NCBI GenBank assembly: GCA_963580285.1
Contig: OY757014.1
Coordinates: 96,346,499-96,410,498, forward strand
Direction of reading: 5' to 3'
Length of the DNA: 64,000 nucleotides
Source of the DNA: Lucinisca nassula
Lineage: Eukaryota > Mollusca > Bivalvia > Lucinida > Lucinidae
Position numbers and translations under genes: made by a program. Below, in pieces: positions 9,808 through 20,677 of the stretch (the first letter of the stretch is position 1; the number at the start of each line of letters is the position of its first letter). A model generated the notes under the pieces. The model searched no databases. It saw only the letters and a list, made by a program, of their open reading frames with translations, and was not told the DNA's origin.

Positions 9808-11637
9808 TTGTTTATTGCCAATTCTAGCTCTTGCACTACCAATGAACTTTCTAAATTATTAACTTCCTGTCTTACTGCTATTAAAACGCATGTGATTAAA
9901 TATTGTGATAAAGTCTTTGAAAGATCAGGAAGAAATCTGTTTTGGTCTATAAAAAATTCTAATGAGGTTTTAAATAAATTGAAATCCAGACATTTTCGTG
10001 CTTCATGTCTGTCTACTTACGATTTTTCCACTCTTTACACTACACTTCCTCATAATCTTATAAAAGAAAAGCTTAATGGTTTAATTGAATGGGCTTTTCA
10101 CAGAGAAGATTCTCTCTATATTGCATGTAATGTCAGAAATGCTTTTTTCACTTCTAAAGAGCATAGGAATTATACACTTTGGTCATGTCAGAAAGTGTGT
10201 GATGCCCTCACCTTTCTACTTGACAATATTTATATTAGATTCGGTACTAAGTTATTTAGACAAATTGTGGGCATTCCGATGGGTACGAATTGCGCACCTT
10301 TTGTGGCTAATCTATTCTTGTATTGTTATGAAAGAGACTTCATGTTGTCGCTTTCCATTGATAACCAATCTGAAATTATTGAAGCTTTCAGCTCCACTTC
10401 TAGATATTTAGATGATTTATTAAACATTGATAATACCCATTTCGATGGTTTAATCAGTCAGATTTAACCCCCCCCCCGAACTTCAGTTAAATAAAGCAAA
10501 TTCTTCTGATACCGAGGCCCCGTTTTTGGATTAACATCTATCTATTGTAGATGGGTTTGTTTCATGCAAAATTTATGATAAACGCGATGACTTTGATTTT
10601 GAGATTGTAAATTTTCCTTTTTTGGATGGTGATGTTCCTCGTGCGCCATCCTATGACGTTTATATTTCGCAATTAATTCGATTTGCTAGAGTGTGTAGTC
10701 TTGTAAACGACTTCAACACTCGTAATAAATTAGTAACGGCTAAACTTCTTAATCAGGGTTATCGGTACCATAAACTACGCAAAGCCTTTTCAAAATTTTA
10801 TAGACGCCATTCTGATTTAATTTCAAAATTCAATATCGGACTTAAATCTCTTCCGCAACAAGGTCTATCGGAACCCGAATTTTATGTTGACTTAGTATAT
10901 AAATTCAGAAAAATATATAACCGCAATGACTTTAGCACCCAATTTCGTAAAATCATTCTTCGGTATAAAAAGATTGGATACAACATGTCGGGCCCATCGA
11001 AGTCTAACTGTTGGTTTTCTTTTGCTCCAGCATTTCAGTGGTTTCTTGCTGTCGAGTCCTCACCGTTGTCTCACCTCTGTGGTTCTTTGATTTTTTGTGT
11101 TCACAGAGATGTTGCACTGATGAGTTAGGAGGCCTTCATGCGGACTGAACAAATTATTTGTCTAAATCGCGACGGAAGTAAGGGCGAGGATTGTGGCCAC
11201 GTAAAATCGATTTAAGCCCCCCAGTGGAAATCTTTCCACTGACCGTTCCAAGGCGGTTCTTCTGTGGCGATTTATTTATGTTGTTGTTTGTTACTTACTG
11301 TGTGTATCACTTGTGTCTTTTAATTTTGGATGGCCATATGGCCATTTTGTGGGAAAGTAACTGTCCTTATGGCCTTCCTTTGTTTAAGTTTCCATTATGG
11401 TCTGGTCGCTTAATGTTTGTATTTCTTTCCCTTTGGTGTCTTTGATGGGTGGAGTAAGTTAATTGTATCGATTCCTGATCTTTGTTTTACTTCTACTTTG
11501 GATATTATACGACAGACTGCATGCATGGTAGTTAACCCAATCACGGTTGGCAACTTTGCTTCACTCTTTAATTGCACGCCGGTGGGTCAGGCCTCAGATT
11601 CTATGACGGTACCAACGCTAAGGCTTATTGAGAATTA
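9808..11637 (+). pseudogene. Reverse transcriptase of P2, broken
   Basis: The frame opens about 60 codons further upstream than in P1 (reading through NSSSCTTNELSKLL and the same DFSTLYTTLPH, GIPMGTNCAP and RYLDD landmarks). It stops at 10467 beside a run of ten C, where P1 has TTTACCCCATAGAA-type sequence; it has the same TAA as P1 at 10532-10534, and is interrupted after codon ATG at 10984-10986 by a tail copy. The end of the frame resumes at 11502 (DIIRQTACMVVNPITVG) and closes at 11637. Confidence 0.75.
10987..11501 (+). mobile_element. Tail-only copy inserted inside P2
   Basis: In P1 the bases AACATG and GATATTATAC are adjacent (4607-4621); here a 515-bp tail copy separates them. The family has thus inserted into its own coding region. 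Confidence 0.75.
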
Positions 11638-12223
11638 GAGAGATCTAATTCAAGGTAATGTTGGTTGGTGACTGATGCTCTGTCTCTGGTCGGGCCCATC
11701 GGAGTCTAACTGTTGGTTTTCTTTTGCTCCAGCATTTCAGTGGTTTCTTGCTGTCGAGTCCTCGCCGTTGTCTCGCCTCTGTGGTTCTTTGATTATTTGT
11801 GTTCACGGAGATGTTGCACTGATGAGTAAGGAGGCCTTCATGCGGACTGAACAAATTATTTGTCTAAATCGCGGCGGAAGTAAGGGCGAGGATTGTGGCC
11901 ACGTAAAATCGATTTAAGCCCCCCAGTGGAAATCTTTCCACTGACCATTCCAAGGCGGTTCCTCTGTGGCGATTTATTTATGTTGTTGTTTGTTACTAAC
12001 TGTGTGTATCACTTGTGCTTTTTAATTTTGGATGGCCATATGGCCATTTTGTGGGAAAGTAACTGTCCTTATGGCCTTCCTTTGTTTAAGTTTCCATTAT
12101 GGTCTGGTCGCTTAATGTTTGTATTTCTTTCCCTTTGATGTCTTTGATGGGTGGAGTAAGTTAATTGTATCGATTCCTGATCTTTGTTTTACTTCTACTT
12201 TTCAAATGTTTCTACGTAGCCTG

Positions 12224-12454
12224 TCAAGTTTGAGCTTTTGTAAAAGTCAGTAATTGCGTTTCAGTACGTATTAAATCCTGTTTAATTTGAGTGATCAATT
12301 TTTCGAATGGTCTTAAATCATGGACAAAAGTAACAGACCAGTGTGCATCAACAATGAAGACTTCTTTTGTCTTCTGAAAAACTACATTTTCGGATGTAAA
12401 GAGTCCGAAAACATGGCTAACTGAGATAGACCCTAGGATAAATATAATAAACAT
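12224..12454 (-). pseudogene. env: Envelope-like protein, N-terminal part
   Basis: Starts at ATG with a signal peptide (MFIIFILGSISVSHVFGLF), followed by a beta-rich stretch and a Lys/Gln-rich helical stretch, as at the start of errantivirus-like envelopes. It lies just after pol and ends in TGA 23 bases before the P2 junction; the remainder is at 7837-9551. Both the insertion and the stop or frameshift at its edge prevent expression. Confidence 0.65.
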
Positions 12455-12567
12455 CAGATTTATCTGAAATTAAAAAAAATAAATGTGCATCACTAATATG
12501 ACTCAACACAACTTAACACGAGGTATTATTATTTACATGTACCTCAATTTAAGTACACGAGGTCATT

Positions 12568-13149
12568 TTACAACATAGACATTAACCTCACTAAATGTTT
12601 TAAGCTGTCAGCTTTATGTCTAGATGACTTTCGTCTCTTTTGCTGTGGCAATGCTGTCTCACTGGCTTTACTTTTAGACAGTTGCCTGCGTGAATGGATT
12701 ACATTCACATCCATTTCACAGTCAGAATCATTATTTGCAACAAAAGGCAAGGAATTAGAATTATCATTTGAGCTATCATTACATTCCATATCTTTGACTT
12801 CAGTGTCCTCATTTTTATTTTTTCTTAACTCCCTATTTCTTAACCTTTTGCTTAATTCCATTAAAGGAATATCTTCTTCATCTTCAGAGGTTTCCCTCTC
12901 TTGTCTATACCTATCAACTAATTTTGCTAAAGGAATATTGCTTTCTGAATCAGAATCAGATTCTGTTTCTGACTCAGAGGCTTGAGGTGGTATTACATAT
13001 ACTGCATCTCTTAATTTTCTTGCATTCTCATCTTTGGAAATTTGCCAATTCTCTACATTTGCTAACATTAAATCTCCAGCATAAACTATACTTGTTGATC
13101 CATCTAACTGATTTTTAATTACATATGATACCGGGCCTGTCCTTTTCAA
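12568..13149 (-). pseudogene. pol: pol C-terminal region
   Basis: Begins with a small basic beta fold (GPVSYVIKNQLDGSTSIVY, then AGDLMLANVENW), the layout of the post-integrase module of gypsy pol. It continues into an acidic Ser/Glu/Asp-rich tail, then a basic end (QQKRRKSSRHK). It is separated from the integrase piece by stops between 13150 and 13476. Confidence 0.65.
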
Positions 13150-13476
13150 TAATCCTAAATTATGGTTTCCATTTTTGACCTAATTTACCTTTTCTTTGTT
13201 TATTTTGGTAATACACTGGATCACCTACTTTAAAGCCTATTGGTTTAGCACCCCTATCGGCATATTTAGCTTGTCTTTTCTTTGCTTTCTTAAGATGATT
13301 GCTTATATCTACAAAAGCTTTATGTTGCTCTTGTAGCACAATTTAGTGATAATCTTCACCTACATACTTTCTTCTAGGATTTAGGATGTTATCAACTGGT
13401 AAGACTACATCTCTTTTATATAGCAATTAAAATGTGTAAACTGAGTGGATTCATCTACATTAAACCTTAATGCTGC

Positions 13477-14425
13477 TTAAGTTTGTGCTAAATGCAAATC
13501 CCAGCTCTGTTTATCATCTGCTACTTTTTTAGCCAAGATGCCATGTAATGGTCTATGAAATCGTTCTACTTTTGCATTACTCTGCGGATGATATATACTT
13601 GTTAAGATATGGTCAACCCTCAACCTTTCCAAAGTTTCCCTAACCATTTTGTTTACATTTTCTGTACCATTGTCTGTTACAATCTGAAGAGGACAACCGT
13701 AACGAGGAAAGATCTCTTCAAGAATCAAGTAAGTTATTGTTTCAGCAGTTTTGTCTTTCACTGCGAAAGCTTCAGGCCAACCACTATACCAATCGACAAA
13801 AGCAACTATGTACTTGTTACCCGACATATTTTTTGGATAAGGTCCAGAAAGATCAAGACTGAGTTTTGCCATAGGGTATGGTGGAATGTCAGTTTCTTGC
13901 AAAGGCTGTTTTGCTTTCTGCCTAGAGCGTGTTCTACATTTAATACAATCTGATACATACTTGTGAATCTCATTAAACAAATTTGGCCAATAATACTTTT
14001 GACGAATAGAATCAAAAGTTTTCTGAACACCCATATGTCCATTATTATCATGGTACTGAGTTACACCAAAATTGTCTGATATGCTTTTGAATGTATAATC
14101 TCATACATGGATCATCATTAATGTTTGACAAATAGTACACTAAACCATCTACTAACAGATAATGTTTCTGAACATCTTTACTCTCTTGACCATTTAAGAT
14201 CATTGATCTAATAACTTGAATATCATCATCCCTAGTTTGTTCAACTTTATTGTCGAAGCCTTCTTTTGTAAAGACTGAAAGGTCACACTTCTCAAAAGAA
14301 GTGTCATTTGGTAAATCACAACTAGCAAAGGTCTTTGGGTCAAATTGATTTGAATCAATGACATTTACCTCATACAAGTTATCATTGACATCAAGCATTT
14401 TCTCATCTTCAATTTCATCACACAA
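13477..14425 (-). pseudogene. pol: Integrase, frameshifted
   Basis: 14048-14425 holds the linker after RNase H and runs into the zinc-binding part; after a frameshift near 14040 the frame continues with GHMGVQKTFDSIRQKYYW and CIKCRTRS (HHCC motif), then LSLDLSGPYP, VTDNGTENVN and YHPQSNAKVERFHRPLHG, giving the D, D and E of the catalytic core. The frame ends in TAA at 13477. Catalytic residues look intact; expression is blocked by the shifts. Confidence 0.8.
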
Positions 14426-15075
14426 CTGATTATCTGAGTTTTGTTTAGATTGTCTGGATGTCTAGAAAGTAGGTCAGCGCATGTATTTGTACTACCGGCT
14501 ATATATTCTATTGTACAATTGTAACCTGACTTACTTAAAGCCCATAATTGTATTCTCTTGTTTTGCATAGGGGACTCGAGTAAATATTTCAATGGTTTGT
14601 GATCCGTTCTGATTATAAACTGTGCATTATGCAAGTAATAATCTAATTTCTGAAGTGCGTAGTGAATAGCAAAAGTTTCTTTTTCAACTACTGCTCATTT
14701 GCATTGAGATTTACTAAGCTTATGAGACAAGTAATAAATTTGTGTCTCGTCACCCTCACATTCTTGCATAAGGCATGCACCAATACAAGAATCACTTGCG
14801 TCTGTATAAAGTATGTATGTTTTTTTCGAATCGGGATAAACCATAAAAGGAACGGCTGTTAAACTATCTTTCAGAAAATCAAAAGCTTTCTGATGTGTAT
14901 CTGACCATTTAAAGTGAGCGTATTTTCTTGTCAAGGCAATGATCGGCTCAGCAATCTGTGAGAAGTTTGGAATGAACCTCCTATAATATGAATACATGCC
15001 AATAAATGATCGAACTTCTTTCACACAAGTTGGTTCAGGTAAAGATCTGATAGCAGTAACTTTCTTTTCATCAGG
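14365..15075 (-). pseudogene. pol: RT thumb and RNase H
   Basis: Starts with the connection region (VRSFIGMYSYYRRFIPNFSQ), then the RNase H signatures YTDASDSCIGACL and, after an in-frame TGA at 14695-14697 (a probable former Trp codon in the AVVEKET block), FIIRTDHKPLKYLLE and NTCADLLSRHPD. A frameshift near 14430 leads into the integrase linker. Confidence 0.8.
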
Positions 15076-15082
15076 TTTAATA

Positions 15083-15243
15083 TCTTATGTTTAGCCCTTT
15101 GTTTAGGTTTCCTTTGTTTAGCCCTTTGTTTAGGTTTCCATTATGGTCTGGTCGCTTAATGTTTGTATTTCTTTCCTTTTGGTGTCTTTTATGGGTGGAG
15201 TAAGTTAATTGTATCAATTCCTGATCTTTGTTTTACTTCTACT
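15083..15243 (+). mobile_element. Penelope-like tail fragment P4 in pol
   Basis: About 160 bases of tail, with a short CCCTTTGTTTAGGTTTC block repeated at its start. TTTAATA flanks both sides (15076-15082 and 15244-15250) and is a single block in the interrupted pol frame, so this is a clean 7-bp target duplication. Confidence 0.8.
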
Positions 15244-15250
15244 TTTAATA

Positions 15251-15888
15251 CCTTCTTCTCTAATTACAAACCCTAGATAATTTGTTTCTAATTTGAGAAA
15301 ACCCACATTTCTTAAGTTTTAACTTCAAATTATGAAGACGAAGTCTCTCAAAGATAAGACTAAGATGTTTCAAGTGTTCTTCTAAAGTTTAACTAAATAT
15401 CAAGATGTCATCTAAGTAAGCTGTTGCAAAGTCATTACAACTTTGTAAGACAACATACATCAGATCTTGGAACACAGCAGAAGCATTCGAAAGGCCAAAG
15501 GGCATGACATTAAATTCAAATAACCCTTTGTGACAAGCAAACGCTTTTTTCTCTTTACCTTTGTCATTCATGGCAACCTGCCAATATCCGCTTTTCAAAT
15601 CTAAAGAAGTGAAATATTTAGCTCTACCAAGCAAGGATAAGATATCATCAATCAAAGGTAAATGAAAAGAATTTTTCTTTGTAATCTTATTCAATTCCCT
15701 AAAGTCAACACAAAACCATCTTTTTTATCAACAATGACAATAGGAAACGACCAAGGAGATCTTGACCTTTTAATGACGTCAGCATCTAACATTTCATTAA
15801 TTGCTTTATCTATCACCTCCCTATTTTTGATTGGAGTTCTATAAGGTTTCATTTTGATTGGCTGATTTTCACCAACATCAATTTGCAT
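15251..15888 (-). pseudogene. pol: Reverse transcriptase of the gypsy element
   Basis: MKPYRTPIKNREVIDKAINE and SPWSFPIVIVDKKDG start the domain (15691-15888). A one-base shift near 15715 moves to the frame with FTSLDLKSGYWQVAM, MPFGLSNASAVFQ and the catalytic AYLDDILIF. A TAA at 15389-15391 follows directly. These are the standard Ty3/gypsy RT blocks in order. Confidence 0.85.
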
Positions 15889-15920
15889 CTTAATAGTGTC
15901 TGTTTTTCCTAATTCAGAAT

Positions 15921-16805
15921 CTATATTCGCAAATAATCTTGATTTTTAAGAATCAATTTCGCAATTTCAGGTCTATATATTTCAGGTAGATCAAGGTCTT
16001 TTAAGTCTAATTTATTTTCACAGGTGTTATTTTGAATAACTGAATCTACATGTGTAATATTGTTTTGAATACCTGAGATTTTTGCTAACAAACCATGTCT
16101 ATAAATTTTAATAAATTTGTTTGTATTGTTTACAATTAACAGTAGTAATGACCTATCTTTTGCCAACGTCGAAACAGTGTTAAAAATTTGTAAACCTGGT
16201 TGATTAACTAAGAAACCTTTATCAATTTGTGATACTTCATAAGATTCTCCTACAGGTAAGTCAGGATTTTCTCTAACCTTACCATAGCAAAGCATTGCTG
16301 TTTGACGTTTAATTAAGCATGTCTTTTTCATCCTAACAGTTGAAGCTATGTGAATGTCTTCTTCTAAATTTACATAGTGCTTTCCATTGATTCTGATATA
16401 TTTCAAATCGAAATAAATTCTAACATCATTTTGTTTAAGCCAGTCCAAACCAAGTATCAAGCTTCTATTTAAATCTCTAATCACATAGAAGTCTTGTGAC
16501 ATTTCGGTACCACCGATACAAATCTGCACAGTAATGCAACCGTCACATCTTAATTCAGAGCCGTTTGCTGATTGCAAGCGAACCTTTTTGTTAAGCAACT
16601 TCGGCTTATTCTTTAACTGGTCATAAATTCTACGGTGCATTAAAGTACATTCTGCTACAGTGTCAACAAGAGTTCTAAACCTTTGTTTACCCATTTTTAC
16701 CAAACAAGAATTTTGACTGCCTGAAACACTAATTTTGAAAGTTTGTTGAGGTTTATCTCTATGTATGTCGTTTGCTAAACTCTTTGCACAGACCTCTGTA
16801 TGCAA
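15921..16805 (-). pseudogene. pol: Aspartic protease region, altered active site
   Basis: The retropepsin block reads LVDTVAECTLMH where the family has D-T/S-G; the Gly after DT is Val here, which would be expected to inactivate the enzyme. ILGLDWLKQND downstream is the usual second landmark. The rest of the 294-codon frame is the spacer to RT. Confidence 0.8.
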
Positions 16806-16813
16806 ATAGCGTC

Positions 16814-17699
16814 CTAGTTTTCCTGCTTATTGGTATTTTGTGATCTAGGCCTACCATGACCCATTGGTGGTCTACTAGGCTGTTCATTTTTACAGTCTCT
16901 ACTGATGTGACCTTGCTGCCCGCAATTCCAGCATCTGATTGGTCTATCTGTGTGAGTAATGTTTACCCTACTTGTGAATCTACTTTTATTTTGATAGTTA
17001 AACTTTTGACCTCTTGAGTGGTCAACTTCCAATGGTGTATCTTTTCTTTGATTACCCCCCGTGTGACATTTGAACTCTAGATCTTAGATTATGCTCATTT
17101 GTAGCAATGGCAATGGCACCTTGCAACGAATGCGGCTGATCACTAAGTATTTTCATTTTTAGATTATCTTGAGTTAAGCATTCTACATATATATCTATCA
17201 ATTGGCGTTCGATTGCATCTCCCCCTTGATTTTGATACGCCTCTTCTGCAAGAGACAATAGCCTCTCTGCAAATAACTGAATATTCTCCCCTTGTTTTTG
17301 TTTTACTGACCTTAACAATGACAAGGCCATTTGTCTGTCAGTTACGTCAGAAAACCTGACTGCTAACTGTTCTTTTAAATTTGCCCAAGTGTTTAATGGA
17401 TTGGCTGCAATATATCTTTGAATAAAACCGCTAACAGCGCCTGAGCTAGATTGGTATGCTATTAATTTCTTTCTTTCATCAGGAAGATCTGCCAAAATGC
17501 AATATTTTTCAATTGACTTGATCCATTCCCTGTATAATTTTGCTTCTCCGTTAAACTTTCAAACGTTACCAGCAACACCTTGTGTTGTTAAAGCTTGTGA
17601 AACGTTTGCAATTTTCAAACGTAAATTATCAAAGGCCTGAACAGCAGGGTCTAAAGGCTGTTGAGGTTGTTGTGGGTTTTGAGCTTGATTTTGATCCAT
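16814..17699 (-). pseudogene. gag: gag, with stop and frameshift
   Basis: Starts at ATG 17699 (MDQNQAQNPQQPQQP), with TGA at 17559-17561 in the same frame, then a capsid-like helical part (17052-17495, with NTWANLKEQLAVRFSD and GENIQLFAERLLSLAEEA). A shift at the C-run near 17055 leads to the nucleocapsid part, one zinc knuckle CWNCGQQGHISRDC (CX2CX4HX4C), and a basic tail. Pol follows in another frame. Confidence 0.8.
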
Positions 17700-17898
17700 T
17701 TTAGTTAATTAATTTAATTAAAGAAATGTCTGGCTTTTATAAACTTATTCATTGGTAAACAAGTGACCATTAAGCTAACCAAAATAAGGTAAAGAAAAAC
17801 AACACCTACCTTGGTTTCTTCTTTCTTGTCCGCCATTTTGATTTGTCCTCAGGTTCCTTTTCTTTTAATCCGTCGACACGGCAACAAAAAACAAGTTA
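17700..17898 (-). other. Gypsy leader
   Basis: Untranslated stretch between the 5' LTR and gag. A primer-binding site should adjoin the LTR, but I see no TGG-starting tRNA match directly next to it; the nearest candidate is TTGCCGTGTCGACGG. Confidence 0.5.
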
Positions 17899-18587
17899 TG
17901 TAACAGAGTCACACAACTTGTAGTCGTGATCGTATAGTTTTTAACAGTGATAGAAACAACTAAGAGTCATTTAAGGTTTTTAACTTTATTGGGCAGGCAC
18001 CTCAAAGAGTGCACAACTCCCAAGCAGACTTTACTGTATGCAATCAAAAAAGACACCTGAAGACATGGTCAGAAACCCCAGTATTTATAATCCTCACAAA
18101 AATCTGATGCAACCATTCTTTCACATTTCATCACGTTTGTTATCATCTCCATTGCCAATTTCGCTTCTAACTATATATTATATGTCACTATTTTGACGAA
18201 TGGACCAATAACTTAACATTTAAAATGCAGTTTCATCATGTTCTATAAGGTTCTGGAAGTACTTTCTAAAGTTCATGTAACATGTGATGTGCAGATGTGC
18301 ACTTAGAGAATTTATATTAAATATCAATATGGTTTTGCTACAGCGCCAACATAAACATGCATGTAAATTACATCTAAATTAAAGGTCATTGCAGTTTGAT
18401 AGAGAAGTATTTTAACTTAAATAAAATGATGCTGTTTTATAGCTAGAACAATTACTTGTTACAATGAAACTCTTTCTCTCTCTCAATCTACTGGCCCTCT
18501 CAACACCACTTCAGTAACATCAGACTGTACATACTAATTAACACTATTTCTGTCATATCGAGGTACTAATAACGTCACTACGTTACA
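17899..18587 (-). repeat. 5' LTR of the gypsy element, intact
   Basis: 689 bp, TGTAAC...GTTACA, followed by the TAAA duplication. It closely matches 5301-5967 plus 3550-3573. Confidence 0.9.
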
Positions 18588-18786
18588 TAAATGATCCTAC
18601 GTAATTCATAGTTAGCTCCTAAAGGCCGCGCCCCGAGGTTGCAAAGAAGTTTCGTGCTCAAACCTATAGTCTGTATATAATTTAAATGGAGCGGAGAAAC
18701 GTGGTCCGTAACAGGGTATTCCAGCATAAAATCCTTCCTACGATCATAGCTGTTTGAAGTTATTTTTGAATGGACCACAAGCACCT

Positions 18787-19222
18787 ATGTTCAAATCATG
18801 AATTTCACGTGCTGTATGAACATTTTTTTTTTTTTGAACTTTTGATATCATTAGGTGGGTATTGCTTTGTTAACGTTACGTTGAGGGACTTATCGTTGTC
18901 GCCCTGAAGGTACCATTTTACAATTTTAAGATGACGTGTGAACGTCGTTGCGGAACAGTCGTCATATTTTCGTTCTGAACTAGCCGTCATGTTGGTTTTA
19001 AGGTCGCATTTAAAGAGTTATATGGAGTTTGGGGCGTTTTCGGCACAATTTGCCGTTGGAACCTTAAGTTCTGTCAGAATAATGATCATCTATAGTTATG
19101 TCATTACAATAATATCTGCCAGTCCCTCTGAAGGTATTTGAGCACTCGGCCTAACGGCCTCGTGTTCAAACTGCTTACTCTGGACCCGGCAATTGTTAAT
19201 GGTTGAAAAACCATGGATGATC
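18787..19222 (+). repeat. Dispersed element G, copy 1
   Basis: An inverted, diverged copy lies at 57467-57900. Shared blocks include AACGTTACGTTGAG, TTGATATC-type sequence, ATATGGAGTTT/ATGGAGCTTT and the hairpin CGGCCTAACGGCCTC. Probably a non-autonomous DNA element. Confidence 0.6.
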
Positions 19223-19301
19223 CCATATTTGAAGTACGTAAATAGAAGATTTCTAAGTGGCCTCTTTTCTCATGTGTCGTCTCAAATATGAGTATACTCA
19301 C

Positions 19302-19534
19302 CACCTCCATGCCACAGTCATTCGTGACTTGATTAGTAGTGAGATCAACATCTATGTCGACTACGTAAGGATCTGTCGTGAGTATGCTCCCAGAAGAAAC
19401 ACAGTTGACGTTCAAGATGTCCCCGTTTCCGTCTACTGGCTCCATATGCGTTGCCCTATTATTCTCGTCAAATGCTCTAAAGTGTAGATGTAACGTCTGT
19501 CCAGTTCGTCTTTTATCCTCACACATGTAAGCAC
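19302..19534 (-). CDS. Internal exon of an unrecognised host gene
   Basis: On the minus strand the exon follows ATTTTAAAG and ends at GAGGTG before GTGAGTATAC, a strong donor. It is open throughout: two bases, then AYMCEDKRRTGQTLHLHF, further on MEPVDGNGDILNVNCVSSG and a Cys-containing end TNDCGMEV. A G(A)YMC block followed by beta-strand-like sequence recalls the end of an Ig-like domain, but this is a guess. It ends in phase 0, as the exon at 2649-2803 requires, and starts in phase 1, matching the candidate exon at 33297-33413. The acceptor's pyrimidine tract is weak. Confidence 0.5.
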
Positions 19535-19565
19535 CTTTAAAATATCCATGTATATGTGTACAAAG

Positions 19566-19855
19566 TAGCCCCCGCCCATCGGGGCTTGAAGAAGTAGATT
19601 GGCATCAAAGCTGAAACCGACTGCACACGAGTACTGGTAAACCGCTTAGAGGATCTAAGCCTGCCCAGGCAATGCGGTGCGAGTCGGCCCGTCCATGCTT
19701 ATAAACCCTATTGGTTTTATTGGGCGACAGGGCTTGAGATGTCATTTCATCTCAATGTCGGGTAAAAGTCCCACAAAATTGTAAGCAACGTTTCCAAAAT
19801 GACTTTTACAGTGTTGACGGGGACGTTAAACCTCAAATCAAACAAACAAAAAAAA
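19566..19855 (+). mobile_element. SINE-A copy
   Basis: Near-complete copy starting CCCCCGCCCATCGGGGCTTG with a small internal deletion (CATGATGC block lost), ending in the usual CAAATCAAACAAACAAA tail. Confidence 0.7.
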
Positions 19856-20082
19856 GACTCGCACGCATGCGCGAAAGAAATCTCCAGGCTATGGTGCTTG
19901 TCTCATAAAACTGGGGTCGTGGGCTTGTTGTAGGGCCCCCTTTTAGTTGGGTCTCATAGAGGAGCAAATTCTTTCCTTTAAGAGAGACGAGCTTAACCCC
20001 TAAAATGCCACGAAAAACTACATCTGAAAACGTCGTCTGCACAATCTTCTTGGAAACTTTTTTATATATTTTTGCATACAGG

Positions 20083-20139
20083 CAAACAGTGTGGACCCAG
20101 ATCAGACTGCTCCTTTAGATCTCGGTTCACACTGTTTGC
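20083..20139. repeat. Hairpin related to MITE I core
   Basis: GCAAACAGTGTGGACCCAG and its inverted partner CACACTGTTTGC flank a short loop, as in the cores of MITE I at 56455, 57142 and 37653. Confidence 0.55.
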
Positions 20140-20253
20140 AAAAAAAAAGCCTTTTAAAGTAAACAGCAAACGACAAAGCAGACGATTATTGTCGTGATTG
20201 ATATTTCATGGGTTAATTTATTTGTGATTTTTTTTTCTTATTTTTGCTTGTAA

Positions 20254-20370
20254 ACTAGGGGTCGCAGGATAGATCCCGGGCTCCTCCAGACTTTCGGACG
20301 AGTCTTTAAACCGAGGTCCCGTCTCCGTATGACCTTAGCTGTTGGTGGGTCGTAAAACTCAAACACTCCC
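20254..20370 (+). mobile_element. SINE-B, 5'-truncated
   Basis: Starts in the tRNA B-box region (GGGGTCGCAGGATAGATCCC) and continues CAGACTTTCGGACGAGTC...GTAAAACTCAAACACTC, as in the complete copy at 48098-48257. Confidence 0.65.
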
Positions 20371-20397
20371 TCTTATTGTTCTCTGCGTGCTCGTTAG

Positions 20398-20676
20398 CAT
20401 CACGTGAACAAGTCCGTGAAATAAACACCCCCTTACACCCCACTTTATATAGAGAAAACTGGGGTTTACGGGGGTAAACATTATATTTCTTATTTTTACT
20501 CCGAGACATAGGTTGTGGGTACTCGTTAGAACCGCCTCATTGAGGCGGTTCTAACGAGCACCCACAACCTATGTTTGCAGTATAAATAAGGAAAATATCA
20601 CGGATTTTCACCAGAAAAGTAGCCATTTTGGAGATGTTAAAAATGGACTATGTCGCACGGGTGTGTTATCGTAATG
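20398..20676 (-). mobile_element. Hairpin MITE (Hp), type-2 ends
   Basis: CATCACGTGAACAAGTCC at the left and TGTGTTATCGTAATG at the right; palindrome about 20505-20580, perfect in its centre. Confidence 0.75.
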
Positions 20677-20677
20677 A

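Larger units (their letters stand above)
9552..12200 (+). mobile_element. Penelope-like insertion P2 inside env
   Basis: A tail fragment (9552-9807) is joined directly to the head of a longer copy (9808-12200), the tail-to-head tandem typical of Penelope-like insertions. The long copy has a second tail (10987-11501) inserted in its RT frame. Flanks show only a short imperfect match (TTCAACATGT at 9538, TTCAAATGT at 12201). Confidence 0.7.
3550..18587 (-). mobile_element. Complete Ty3/gypsy-type LTR retrotransposon with env, inactive
   Basis: Two LTRs (3550-5967, interrupted; 17899-18587) begin TGTAAC and end GTTACA and are flanked by the same 4 bases, TAAA (3546-3549 and 18588-18591), the target duplication expected of this class. 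Reading on the minus strand the order is LTR, gag, protease, RT, RNase H, integrase, envelope-like gene, possible accessory exon, polypurine tract, LTR: that of errantivirus-like env-bearing gypsy elements. By hand the LTRs differ at roughly 14 of about 667 aligned bases, so insertion is fairly recent. Every ORF is damaged, and four separate sites carry insertions of one RT-bearing element. It appears to sit in an intron of a minus-strand host gene, in the same orientation. Confidence 0.9.
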
